From JABMQB01 sp964575025 (lineage in GTDB: Bacteria; Bacteroidota; Bacteroidia; Bacteroidales; Prolixibacteraceae), in assembly GCA_964575025.1 (NCBI GenBank), contig CAZNPV010000014.1, forward strand, positions 1-64,000: DNA of 64,000 nt, read 5' to 3'. The position numbers and the translations under genes are program-made. The stretch's first letter is position 1. Each line of letters begins with the position of its first letter. The notes under the pieces are model-generated. The model searched no databases. It was not told the origin of the DNA and saw nothing but the letters and a program-made list of their open reading frames with translations. Below are positions 52,788 to 61,532 of the stretch, piece by piece.

Positions 52788-54482
52788 TTACTTGTCGAGT
52801 CCCAGCTGCCCGCCCGGATTCATGATTCCGTTCGGATCAAAATGGTTTTTTAACGCATTCAGAACGTTCATTGTTGTTTTTCCCAGGTGTTGTTCCATCC
52901 AGGGGGCAATCATCCGGCCTACCCCATGGTGGTGTGATAACGAGCCACCTGAATCTGCGATGGTCTGAATGATCCCTTTCTGGAATTCACAGTAGGCGTT
53001 CACATCGTGTTCCCTGATGATATAGATAAAGTAGAGATTGGTTCCCTGCGGGTAAAAATGGGAGGCATGGCAAAGGCAAATAGTCTGCGGCCTGCTTTTA
53101 ATAAACGCTCTGACCTTCTGGTGAACCGTGTGCAGATTATCCCACATGACGCTTGCTTCAAGGGTGTCGATCAGAATACCGTAGTCCATCAGCTCTTCTT
53201 TCAGGTAGGGATCCTTGTACCGTCCCGATTCCCATTTGCGGGCCGGATAGGAGGTCAGAAACATGCCCCCTTGTTTGCGGCAAATACGTTTTACCTCCCG
53301 TTTAATATTTTTTGTCTGACTCTTTGCTCCGTCCGCGGTTCCCAGGAAGAGGCACCGTTCCTTTGGTTTATACCCCCGGAGGGCCATCAGTTTGTCGAAA
53401 ATGGTTCCTTCAATGCCGTAAAGCTTAAGTCCGTGGTGGGTTTCTTCGGGGTCGGAAATACGAAATACGGACGGCATACCGAATTCGCCCTGGCAGATTT
53501 CTCTGGAAGCTTCCACTGCCGACTCCCAGTCGCGGAAAATAAACCCGAAATACTTTCTGTTTTCAGGCATGTACCGGAATATTTTCCAGGTGACTTCCAC
53601 CACCACGCCAAAGGCTCCTTCGCTACCTTTGATCATGTCGGTGATTTTGGGGCCTGTGGCAGTTGCGGGATAATCCAGTGTTCTAAGGATGCCGGCAGGG
53701 GTTACCACTTCCAGGCTCAGGATGAAATTTGCTGCATCGCCGTAATAGGACGATTGCTGTCCGGATCCCAGTGTAACAATCCAGCCGCCTACCGAAGAGT
53801 ATTCGAACGACTGGGGGAAATGACCACAGGTAAACCGGTGGGTGCACCCATATTTTTCCGGGGCCCGGTTCAGTGTTTCTTCAAAAGCCGGCCCCAGGAT
53901 ACCAGCCTCTACGGTGGCCGTTTGGTTCTTTTCATGGAGGGCAATCACCCGGTTCATATGGGTGGAAAGCACCAGGGTAATGCCTCCTTTTTCAGGGTAT
54001 AATCCGAAATTTACCGAGGTGCCACCTCCATAGACATACACAGGAATCCGCTCCCGGTTGCATAATCCGAGAATTTCAACCACCTCAGCTTTATTCCGGG
54101 GATGGACTACCAGATTGGTAATCTTTCCTGTCAGCTTCCTGCGCAGCTTCATGTGTTCTTCCAGGGTCTGCCCGGTGGAGTATTTTAACCGGTCGTATTC
54201 CGAAACAGAGACATTCTCCGGACCGCAAATTTTGGTAAGGGCATCTGTTATCTTTGGATCCAGTGACGAAGGAACGGAAAGGTCCACTTTCTCATTGCCT
54301 GTGGATTCTTTAGCACGGAAGTCTTCGTCTGTAAGGGCAAAGGTTTTTTTTAATTCTTCATAAAACCTTGGGTTGGGATGTTTAAATCCTTCCGGGTTTC
54401 CGTATTTGAAAATCGAGCGGAACGAATCCTTCCCGGGGGCGGATTTTGACCAGTCGGGAGTGAAAGGTATTTGTTTTGCCAT
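52788..54482 (-). CDS. FAD-linked oxidase of the alkyl-DHAP synthase type
   Basis: A 564-aa flavoprotein with a PCMH-type FAD domain (VYGGGTSVNFGLYP and SSVGGWIVTLGSGQQSS) and the FAD-linked oxidase C-terminal domain. Near the end it carries SHHHGVGR (His517-519), the His cluster typical of alkyldihydroxyacetonephosphate synthase. That enzyme swaps the acyl chain of acyl-DHAP for a fatty alcohol to make an ether lipid precursor. It follows glpD by 12 nt; GlpD makes DHAP, so a shared pathway is plausible. Alternatives are other 2-hydroxy-acid oxidases of the GlcD group, which usually lack the HHH motif. No signal peptide. Confidence 0.8.
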   Translation of the reverse strand: MAKQIPFTPDWSKSAPGKDSFRSIFKYGNPEGFKHPNPRFYEELKKTFALTDEDFRAKESTGNEKVDLSVPSSLDPKITDALTKICGPENVSVSEYDRLKYSTGQTLEEHMKLRRKLTGKITNLVVHPRNKAEVVEILGLCNRERIPVYVYGGGTSVNFGLYPEKGGITLVLSTHMNRVIALHEKNQTATVEAGILGPAFEETLNRAPEKYGCTHRFTCGHFPQSFEYSSVGGWIVTLGSGQQSSYYGDAANFILSLEVVTPAGILRTLDYPATATGPKITDMIKGSEGAFGVVVEVTWKIFRYMPENRKYFGFIFRDWESAVEASREICQGEFGMPSVFRISDPEETHHGLKLYGIEGTIFDKLMALRGYKPKERCLFLGTADGAKSQTKNIKREVKRICRKQGGMFLTSYPARKWESGRYKDPYLKEELMDYGILIDTLEASVMWDNLHTVHQKVRAFIKSRPQTICLCHASHFYPQGTNLYFIYIIREHDVNAYCEFQKGIIQTIADSGGSLSHHHGVGRMIAPWMEQHLGKTTMNVLNALKNHFDPNGIMNPGGQLGLDK

Positions 54483-54494
54483 CTTAAAAAACCT

Positions 54495-56141
54495 TTAATT
54501 TTCAGGTATCGTATAGTATTCTTTTGTGTTTGCAATTTCCTGTTTTTTCCGGAAATCATCCCATCCGGCTTCTACAGCAGCTATGTCAGCAACTCTTGAG
54601 AGGAGAGCTTCCCCGGGGTATCCCAGCGTTCCCATACCGGTTCGGCGAAGCAGAATGTCATTCAGCGTCTGTGCCATTTCATGCCGTATGGCATAGACAA
54701 CCTGCGCTCCCATTTCACCCTCATCATTCAGGCGGATCGCCAGTTTGCTGTCCAAGGCTGCAATTCTCATGAGGGAATCCAGCTCGGTTCCATACATTTT
54801 TACCAGCAAATCAATTTGTTGTTTGTCAAAAGAGGCATACTCCATTTGTTTGTTTCGGGTGAAAATGTCCAGGTTGTTGATTTCACACCCGGTGAGGTAT
54901 CTTTTTGCAGAAACCGATGAAACCATTGGCTTTTTAAGTTCCCTGAAAATACGGTTGGTGACTTTTCTGGCCAGGTTCCGGCTGGTTGTGTATTTTCCTC
55001 CTTCCACGGTCAGTAACCCGGAAATTCCTTCTTTTTCATGGGTGGAAATTTCATATTTCCGGGATGAATGGTAACTGTCTTTTGTATGATTTTCCACAAG
55101 GGGACGCAATCCTCCGTATGCATAAACAATATCTTCCAGGGTGATTTTTTCGGATTGACCAAAAACAGGATTGATCTCATCGAGAAATTCCCGGATGGCT
55201 TTTTTTGTTATCCGGTAATCATCCGGATCTCCAAAATATTCCTTGTCGGTAGTTCCGATCAGGGTATGACCGCGCCATGGGACAAAAAAACAGTGCCTTC
55301 CGTCTTTTGTGGATGCCGTTATGACATAGTGGTTTACTTTTTTTCCGGTAAGGATATGAATTCCTTCCGAACGCCTGATAGGTCTGTTCTCCCGGTCTCC
55401 TGTAACGTTAGCCAGGATTTTGTCGGCCCAGGGGCCCGCACAGTTCACAATAAACGGGCACTTTACCGTGATCTCCCTGTTCCTGATCCGGTCTTTTATG
55501 ATGGCGCCTGAAATCGTTTTCTTCCCGTTTTTCTCCGACATCAGAATATTTTTTGCCTCTGCGTAATTTGAAATTGCAGCACCCTGCCCGGCAGCCGATT
55601 TTAGAAAGGCCAGGGTCAGCCGTTCGGGATAAAAATTCATGCCATCAAAATAGAGACTGCCCCCTTTCAAGCCGGTTTTCAACACTTCCGGTTCACTATG
55701 GATCAATTCATGGCGGTTGATATTTTTATGCCATGGCATTTTTTTGCTGCCATCCCACAGTTTATTTTTATCCGGTGAAAGAAGATCGTAAAAAATCATG
55801 CCTGCTTTGACCAGCCATTTCGGATAGGGATCTCCTTTATAATGGACCAATACAAAGGGCAACGGATGAACCAGGTTCGGGGCAATGTTCATGAAAACCC
55901 GGCGTTCACGCAACGATTCGCGTACAAGGCCGATTTCAAATCGTGTCAGGTAACGGAACCCGCCGTGGATCATTTTGGAGGTCGCTGCTGACGTGGCTCC
56001 TCCAAAATCAGATTTATCAACCAACGCTACTTTTAATCCCCTCAAGGCTGTTTCATAGGCAACAGCAGCTCCTGTGATCCCTCCTCCTATAACAAGTACT
56101 TCATAGCTGGCATCTGTGTTTGATTCAATAAAACGATCCAT
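54495..56141 (-). CDS. glpD: Glycerol-3-phosphate dehydrogenase (FAD-dependent)
   Basis: A 548-aa membrane-associated flavoprotein that oxidises glycerol-3-phosphate to DHAP and passes electrons to quinone. The dinucleotide fold is VIGGGITGAAVAYE near residues 17-30, followed by DFGGATSAATSKMIHGGFRY, which is diagnostic for GlpD. The C-terminal cap domain with MAQTLNDILLRRTGMGTLGY is complete. It is the first gene of a two-gene unit with the alkyl-DHAP-synthase-like gene. No glpK or glpF is nearby. Confidence 0.94.
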   Translation of the reverse strand: MDRFIESNTDASYEVLVIGGGITGAAVAYETALRGLKVALVDKSDFGGATSAATSKMIHGGFRYLTRFEIGLVRESLRERRVFMNIAPNLVHPLPFVLVHYKGDPYPKWLVKAGMIFYDLLSPDKNKLWDGSKKMPWHKNINRHELIHSEPEVLKTGLKGGSLYFDGMNFYPERLTLAFLKSAAGQGAAISNYAEAKNILMSEKNGKKTISGAIIKDRIRNREITVKCPFIVNCAGPWADKILANVTGDRENRPIRRSEGIHILTGKKVNHYVITASTKDGRHCFFVPWRGHTLIGTTDKEYFGDPDDYRITKKAIREFLDEINPVFGQSEKITLEDIVYAYGGLRPLVENHTKDSYHSSRKYEISTHEKEGISGLLTVEGGKYTTSRNLARKVTNRIFRELKKPMVSSVSAKRYLTGCEINNLDIFTRNKQMEYASFDKQQIDLLVKMYGTELDSLMRIAALDSKLAIRLNDEGEMGAQVVYAIRHEMAQTLNDILLRRTGMGTLGYPGEALLSRVADIAAVEAGWDDFRKKQEIANTKEYYTIPEN

Positions 56142-56310
56142 GAAAAGTATTTTTGATTTAAAGGTATCAATTATGCATAGAGAAAAGGTAGGAACAGAAT
56201 GATATTTTTTTATTTTTAGCAGATATTTCTTCGGAAAGGATTCCTGCTTTTCATAGAGATGGAATCCTTCGTACCGTGAAATAGTCGAAAGCTATTTAAA
56301 CTTTATTTCA

Positions 56311-57477
56311 GTGAGAAAGAGCGTTTTTTATCCGGGTGGATTTTTTTTTATTCCCCTGTTGTTTGTTGTTTTAATTCTATTTACACAGTGTACGGTCGTA
56401 ACCCATGTTACCCGTCTTTCCAGGTTTCAGAACAGCAGGTATACACCTGCAGAAGAAACGGTCCAGGGGAGGCTTGAATACATAGCGTCCTATCCGGTGG
56501 TGCATATCTACGGAACTCCTGAAGAAATGGGGCGACAATACGGTTTTCTTTTAAAGCCTCAGTTACAGTCCCTTTTTACTCTTGTGGAATCGGTTTTTTC
56601 GGAAGAAGAGTTGGAGGAATATCTGCAGTTGGCTGCTGCTACCGAGCCTTTTCTTCCGGAGGAAATACGAACAGAGATCAGGGCAATAGCCCATGTCTCC
56701 GGTATAAGTTACAATCATTTGGTAGCGCTCAATGTAGCCACTAAGGTTGCATGCAGTACCCTGGCTACCTGGGGTGAAAGTACCCCGGAAGGACACCTTA
56801 TCATGGGTAGAAATGCCGATTACAGAAGCAAAGGGATGAATAAATACCTGGGATTGCTCGTAGTCCGCCATCCTGAGAACGGATTCAAATCGATCCACAT
56901 TACCTATCTTGGACTGGTGGGGGGATTCTCCGGAATGAACAGCACGGGATTAAGTTATGGCAACATGATTTCCTATAATTCGAAGGATGATTCAGTCAAT
57001 ATCCAGGGCCTTCCGGTTCAGCTCGCCATGAGATTAGCCGGGGAGACCACTTCTACAGCAGATGAATATGCAGCCTTCATGCTGGAGAGAAATCTGATGG
57101 TTCCCAATATTGTTATGGTGGCTGATGCCGAAAAAGCAGTAATTACCGAGCATACACCCTTCGAAGGAGAACGCCGGGAAGGAGAAAAGGGCACCCTGGG
57201 TTCAACAAACTTCTTCCATACTAAACATCTTTCCGTCGAATACAAACCGGATAAACGCTATTCCATTCTTCAAAATGAAGTAAATACCCATTACGGAAAT
57301 TTTACCGTCGACCGGATGAAATCCGTAATGTATGAAATCCGGGGCAGAAAAAGACGAAATCTTCAATGCGTGATTATGGAACCCTCACGGATGCGGTTGC
57401 ATATCAGTATCAATAAAATTCCAGCCTCAAAAGGACCCTTTAAAGAATTCGACGCTATGGAACTGTTCAGGGATTAA
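56311..57477 (+). CDS. C45/AAT-like Ntn-hydrolase lipoprotein
   Basis: A 388-aa protein with a lipoprotein signal (LILFTQC, Cys27). After an N-terminal helical segment (PEEMGRQYGFLLKP, about 70-83) comes VACSTLATWG with Cys148. In the acyl-CoA:6-aminopenicillanate acyltransferase/C45 family a Cys in this place becomes the N-terminal nucleophile after self-cleavage. GRNADY (about 165-170) and the GGFSGMNSTGLSYG loop also fit. Members cleave or transfer acyl-amide bonds; the substrate is unknown. Translation starts at GTG. It stands alone between glpD (divergent) and the leu operon. Confidence 0.8.
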   Translation: MRKSVFYPGGFFFIPLLFVVLILFTQCTVVTHVTRLSRFQNSRYTPAEETVQGRLEYIASYPVVHIYGTPEEMGRQYGFLLKPQLQSLFTLVESVFSEEELEEYLQLAAATEPFLPEEIRTEIRAIAHVSGISYNHLVALNVATKVACSTLATWGESTPEGHLIMGRNADYRSKGMNKYLGLLVVRHPENGFKSIHITYLGLVGGFSGMNSTGLSYGNMISYNSKDDSVNIQGLPVQLAMRLAGETTSTADEYAAFMLERNLMVPNIVMVADAEKAVITEHTPFEGERREGEKGTLGSTNFFHTKHLSVEYKPDKRYSILQNEVNTHYGNFTVDRMKSVMYEIRGRKRRNLQCVIMEPSRMRLHISINKIPASKGPFKEFDAMELFRD

Positions 57478-57621
57478 GGGAGTTTGAACAATTCATCCGT
57501 TTAAGAAAAGGAAGCATCCGGATGCGGGGGATTGAATGTACCAAATTGTTAACAAAACAGTATTTTCCTTACGTAAGTGAAATAAAAAAGCATTAAAATT
57601 TTCGATTTAAAAAATAATTAT

Positions 57622-57629
57622 CATATTTG
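57622..57629 (+). promoter_or_regulatory. Candidate -7 element of the leu operon
   Basis: CATATTTG differs by one base from TAnnTTTG. A weak TTcG lies about 20 nt upstream. Transcription would begin near 57635, about 11 nt before the leader ATG. The distance of 16 nt from the last G to the leader ATG equals that at the his operon. Confidence 0.5.
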
Positions 57630-57645
57630 CATCAAATTGAAAAAA

Positions 57646-57717
57646 ATGAAGAACCGTAGCAACATGATTATTCTCAGCCTGATTATTGGCATCCTTCTTC
57701 TAAACAGGGAGAAGTGA
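57646..57717 (+). CDS. leu operon leader peptide (23 aa, Ile/Leu-rich)
   Basis: A 23-codon ORF, MKNRSNMIILSLIIGILLLN and then REK, ending in TGA. Ten of 23 codons are Ile or Leu (five each), clustered in codons 8-19. It precedes a terminator hairpin and leuA. Codons 9-11 contain ATTCTCA (57670-57676), which can pair with TGAGAAT at the stop codon (57715-57721). That same segment, extended to TGAGAATGG, pairs with CCATTCTCA (57758-57766) in the terminator's 5' arm. These are the 1:2, 2:3 and 3:4 pairings of classical attenuation. Ribosome stalling for lack of charged Leu or Ile tRNA would free segment 2 and let transcription continue. Confidence 0.85.
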   Translation: MKNRSNMIILSLIIGILLLNREK

Positions 57718-57755
57718 GAATGGTATGTTGAGGGTACAATATAAAAAAAGCAAGG

Positions 57756-57783
57756 AGCCATTCTCATAAGAGAGTGGCTTTTT
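57756..57783 (+). terminator. Attenuator terminator before leuA
   Basis: AGCCATTCTC (57756-57765), loop ATAA, GAGAGTGGCT (57770-57779): a 10-bp stem with one G-U pair, then TTTT. It ends 33 nt before the leuA ATG. Its 5' arm also pairs, over 9 bp, with the segment that contains the stop codon of the leader peptide, forming the antiterminator. Confidence 0.88.
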
Positions 57784-57816
57784 CATTATACATTATACAT
57801 AAAAAATATCAAACTC

Positions 57817-59334
57817 ATGAGTAACAGGCTTTACATTTTTGACACCACCCTGAGGGATGGGGAACAGGTTCCCGGGTGTCAGTTAAATACAGTTGAAAAG
57901 ATTGAAGTAGCCAGGGCGTTGCAGGATTTGGGCGTGGACATTATTGAAGCAGGTTTTCCGATATCCAGTCCCGGAGACTTTGAATCCGTTGTGGAAATTT
58001 CAAAAGCGGTGACATGGCCCACGATATGTGCGTTGACCCGGGCCGTAAAAAAGGATATCGATGTAGCTGCCGAGTCGCTGAAATATGCCAAAAAGAAGCG
58101 AATCCATACGGGCATCGGAACCTCGCATTATCATATTCATCACAAGCTGAATTCCACCCCTGAGGAAGTGCTTACCCGGGCTGTGGATGCGGTGAAATAT
58201 GCCCGTAGCTATGTGGATGATGTAGAGTTCTATGCGGAAGATGCAGGCCGCACAGAGAATGAGTACCTGGCAAGCGTTGTGGAAGCGGTCATCAAAGCAG
58301 GAGCTACAGTTGTGAATATTCCGGATACCACAGGATATTGCCTTCCCGGTGAGTTCGGAGAGAAGATCAGGTATCTTTTTGAGCATGTCAGCGGGATTGA
58401 AAAAGTGATTGTTTCAACGCATTGCCATAACGACCTGGGCATGGCTACAGCCAATACCATCTCAGCCATAATAAACGGGGCCCGCCAGGCCGAAGTTACG
58501 GTGAACGGAATTGGCGAGAGGGCTGGAAACACCTCCCTTGAGGAAGTGGTGATGACCCTCAAAAGCCGCCATAAAGACCTGGGTATAGATACCAATATCA
58601 ATACCAGGAAGATATACCGCACCAGCCGGCTGGTTTCAACCCTGATGAATATGCCGGTACAGCCCAATAAAGCAGTGGTTGGAAGAAATGCCTTTGCCCA
58701 TTCATCAGGAATTCACCAGGATGGAGTCTTGAAACGCCGCGATAATTACGAGATCATGGATCCTACCGATGTTGGAATCAATGAATCTTCCATCCTGTTA
58801 ACAGCACGCAGCGGAAGGGCTGCCTTAAAGCACAGGCTGGAATTGATGGGCTTCGAACTGAAAAAAGACAAACTTGATGAGGTGTACGAAGAATTCCTGA
58901 AACTGGCCGATAAGAAAAAAGATATCCGGGATGACGACATCGCCTTGCTGGCAGGGGATGCAACCCGCCATGAACGCCGTATAAAACTGGACTACCTGCA
59001 GGTAGTAACCGGTAAAGGGATGATGCCCCTGGCCATTGTGAAACTGGATATTGCCGGAGAAAAATTTGATGCTACCTCCTCAGGAAACGGACCGGTGGAT
59101 GCAGCCATCAAAGCGGTGAAACAGATCCTTCACCGGCAGGTCACAATCGAAGAGTTTCTCGTTCAGGCGATTACCCGGGGAAGCGACGACGTGGGGAAGG
59201 TTCATATGCAGATCGATTTCGAGGGTTCTATCTATCATGGCTTTGGTGCCAATACCGATATTATTACGGCTTCTGTGGAGGCCTTTCTGGATGCGATCAA
59301 TAAAATTCCCGTAACCCAGGAAAAACAGGGGTGA
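57817..59334 (+). CDS. leuA: 2-isopropylmalate synthase
   Basis: A 505-aa enzyme that condenses acetyl-CoA with 2-oxoisovalerate in the first step of leucine synthesis. The TIM barrel starts with FDTTLRDGEQVPGCQL (metal Asp and catalytic Arg). It continues with STHCHNDLGMATAN (metal His pair) and GIGERAGNTSLEEVVM. The C-terminal LeuA dimer/regulatory domain (about 390-500), which normally gives leucine feedback inhibition, is present. First enzyme gene of the operon, after the attenuator. Confidence 0.95.
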   Translation: MSNRLYIFDTTLRDGEQVPGCQLNTVEKIEVARALQDLGVDIIEAGFPISSPGDFESVVEISKAVTWPTICALTRAVKKDIDVAAESLKYAKKKRIHTGIGTSHYHIHHKLNSTPEEVLTRAVDAVKYARSYVDDVEFYAEDAGRTENEYLASVVEAVIKAGATVVNIPDTTGYCLPGEFGEKIRYLFEHVSGIEKVIVSTHCHNDLGMATANTISAIINGARQAEVTVNGIGERAGNTSLEEVVMTLKSRHKDLGIDTNINTRKIYRTSRLVSTLMNMPVQPNKAVVGRNAFAHSSGIHQDGVLKRRDNYEIMDPTDVGINESSILLTARSGRAALKHRLELMGFELKKDKLDEVYEEFLKLADKKKDIRDDDIALLAGDATRHERRIKLDYLQVVTGKGMMPLAIVKLDIAGEKFDATSSGNGPVDAAIKAVKQILHRQVTIEEFLVQAITRGSDDVGKVHMQIDFEGSIYHGFGANTDIITASVEAFLDAINKIPVTQEKQG

Positions 59335-59401
59335 GGGACCCCGGGAATACCTGAACCCAACAGAAGATGTTCAGAGGCAACGAAAACATTACTAAATACC
59401 A

Positions 59402-60802
59402 ATGGAAGCGAAAACATTATTTGATAAGATCTGGGATGCCCATGTAGTTGAAAAAGTCGATGGAGGACCCGACGTGTTGTATATCGACAGGCACTATATC
59501 CATGAGGTGACCAGTCCGGTGGCCTTTCAGGGCCTGGAGAAACGGAAGCTGAAGGTGTTCCGCCCGGAACAGACAACGGCGACACCCGATCATAACATTC
59601 CTACCCTGGAACAGGATAAGCCCATTGCAGATGGACTGTCACATCACCAGGTGGAAACCTTGCGCCTGAACTGTGAAAAGCATGGCATTACCTATTACGG
59701 CCTGGGATCCGAAGGGCATGGCATCGTGCATATCATTGGTCCTGAAAAGGGACTGACCCTGCCCGGAATAACCATTGTTTGCGGGGATAGCCATACCTCG
59801 ACGCATGGTGCTTTTGGTGCGGTGGCTTTTGGAATCGGAACCAGTGAAGTGGAAATGGTGCTGGCAAGCCAGTGTATTATTCAACCCAAACCAAAAAAAA
59901 TGAAAATTCAGGTGGAGGGGGAACTCCCTAAAGGAGTTACTGCCAAGGATATCATCCTCTACATCATTTCACAGATCACAACCAGCGGAGGGACCGGTCA
60001 TTTCATTGAATTTACCGGATCAGCGATTCGTAATCTCTCCATGGAAGGAAGAATGACCGTATGCAATATGAGCATTGAAAGCGGCGCCCGCGGAGGAATA
60101 GTCGCTCCGGATGAAACAACCTTTGCTTATATAAACGGACGGGAGTTTGCTCCCGCAGGTTCAGCGTGGACAGATGCTCTCAACCGGTGGAAGAAACTGA
60201 AACCGGATGAAGGAGCTCTCTATGATGCCGAATACCGTTTCGATGCCTCCCAAATTGAACCGATGGTGACCTATGGGACCAATCCGGGAATGGGAATTCC
60301 TGTTTCAGCCAGAATACCTGACGGAAATGAGCTTTCAGGAAATGATAAACGGAGCTTTGAAAAGGCGTTGCGCTATATGGGCTTTGAGAGCGGTGAATGC
60401 CTGAAAGGCAAAAAAATGGATTATGTATTCCTGGGGAGCTGTACGAATGGCCGGATAGAAGACTTCAGAGCCTTTACAGATTTTGTTAGGGGCAGGAAGA
60501 AGGCAGATCACATTACTGCCTGGTTGGTCCCCGGCTCAAAGAAGGTGGAAAACCAGATCAGGGCCGAAGGATTGGATCAGATTCTGGAAGAAGCAGGATT
60601 TAGCCTGCGTCAGCCCGGATGTTCGGCATGCCTGGCTATGAACGAGGATAAAATTCCGGAAGGGAAGTATGCCGTATCAACATCAAACAGAAATTTCGAA
60701 GGACGGCAGGGACCCGGAGCCAGAACCATCCTCGCAAGCCCGCTCACGGCAGCTGCCGTAGCTGTCACAGGCGTGATAACCGACCCGCGGGAACTGATGT
60801 GA
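59402..60802 (+). CDS. leuC: 3-isopropylmalate dehydratase, large subunit
   Basis: A 466-aa aconitase-family subunit that isomerises 2- to 3-isopropylmalate with LeuD. The [4Fe-4S] cluster Cys residues are in GSCTNGRIEDF and GCSACLAMN. VCGDSHTSTHGAFGAVAFG is the aconitase signature. If the citramalate synthase-like gene downstream works as such, LeuCD would also isomerise citramalate. Confidence 0.96.
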   Translation: MEAKTLFDKIWDAHVVEKVDGGPDVLYIDRHYIHEVTSPVAFQGLEKRKLKVFRPEQTTATPDHNIPTLEQDKPIADGLSHHQVETLRLNCEKHGITYYGLGSEGHGIVHIIGPEKGLTLPGITIVCGDSHTSTHGAFGAVAFGIGTSEVEMVLASQCIIQPKPKKMKIQVEGELPKGVTAKDIILYIISQITTSGGTGHFIEFTGSAIRNLSMEGRMTVCNMSIESGARGGIVAPDETTFAYINGREFAPAGSAWTDALNRWKKLKPDEGALYDAEYRFDASQIEPMVTYGTNPGMGIPVSARIPDGNELSGNDKRSFEKALRYMGFESGECLKGKKMDYVFLGSCTNGRIEDFRAFTDFVRGRKKADHITAWLVPGSKKVENQIRAEGLDQILEEAGFSLRQPGCSACLAMNEDKIPEGKYAVSTSNRNFEGRQGPGARTILASPLTAAAVAVTGVITDPRELM

Positions 60803-60819
60803 AAAAGGGAGAATCCTCT

Positions 60820-60909
60820 ATGAATAGGAATGCATACCAACCAAAAGTCAGCAATTTCATGTTGAATGAAAATCAGGCAACGGCCACATTTCATACGAAC
60901 AACATTTAA
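60820..60909 (+). CDS. Possible 29-aa ORF between leuC and leuD
   Basis: The 121-nt leuC-leuD gap holds an ATG frame of 30 codons (start MNRNAYQPKVSNF, end TFHTNNI). It has no recognisable motif or membrane segment. Chance cannot be excluded; the gap itself is longer than others in the operon. Confidence 0.2.
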   Translation: MNRNAYQPKVSNFMLNENQATATFHTNNI

Positions 60910-60923
60910 CCAATTAATGCCTT

Positions 60924-61532
60924 ATGTCTTACGATAAATTTACAGTCATACAGTCGCCGGCCGTTCCGCTTCCGGTAGAAAATGTCGATACCGATCAGAT
61001 CATACCGGCCCGTTTTCTGAAAGCGGTCGAACGCAAAGGATTTGGCGAAAACCTTTTTCGCGACTGGCGGTATGATACATCGGGACAACCCATTCCCGGT
61101 TTTCCGTTAAATAATCCGGCCTGGTCAGGTAAAATACTGGTCGCCGGAAAGAATTTCGGGAGTGGTTCAAGCCGCGAACATGCTGCCTGGGCCATTTACG
61201 ACTATGGGTTCCGGGTCGTTGTATCCAGTTTCTTTGCCGACATATTTAAGGGAAATGCCCTGAACAATGGCCTTCTGCCTGTGGTGGTCGAACCCCGGTT
61301 CCTGGAGAAAATATTCCGGGAAATTGAAAATGATCCCCGGGCGCTGTTTGAAGTGAACCTTCCTGAACAACGGTTTACCCTTCTTCGTTCCGGCGAAACC
61401 ACGGGCTTTGAAATCAATCCCTGGAAAAAATATTGTTTGCTGAACGGGCTTGATGATATGGATTACCTGGTAAACAGCAGAAAAAAAATTGAAGATTTTG
61501 AGAAATTAACCGCTAACAAAGAGATAAAATGA
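60924..61532 (+). CDS. leuD: 3-isopropylmalate dehydratase, small subunit
   Basis: A 202-aa swivel-domain partner of LeuC. Typical segments are ENVDTDQIIPARFLK, AGKNFGSGSSREHAAWAI and GNALNNGLLPVV. The last 4 nt (ATGA) overlap the next gene. Confidence 0.96.
   Translation: MSYDKFTVIQSPAVPLPVENVDTDQIIPARFLKAVERKGFGENLFRDWRYDTSGQPIPGFPLNNPAWSGKILVAGKNFGSGSSREHAAWAIYDYGFRVVVSSFFADIFKGNALNNGLLPVVVEPRFLEKIFREIENDPRALFEVNLPEQRFTLLRSGETTGFEINPWKKYCLLNGLDDMDYLVNSRKKIEDFEKLTANKEIK

Noticed and set aside
53007..54002. A 331-codon plus-strand frame opposite the FAD-linked oxidase.
   Set aside because: It is antisense to a well-supported flavoprotein, and the translated sequence has no signal, fold or motif.
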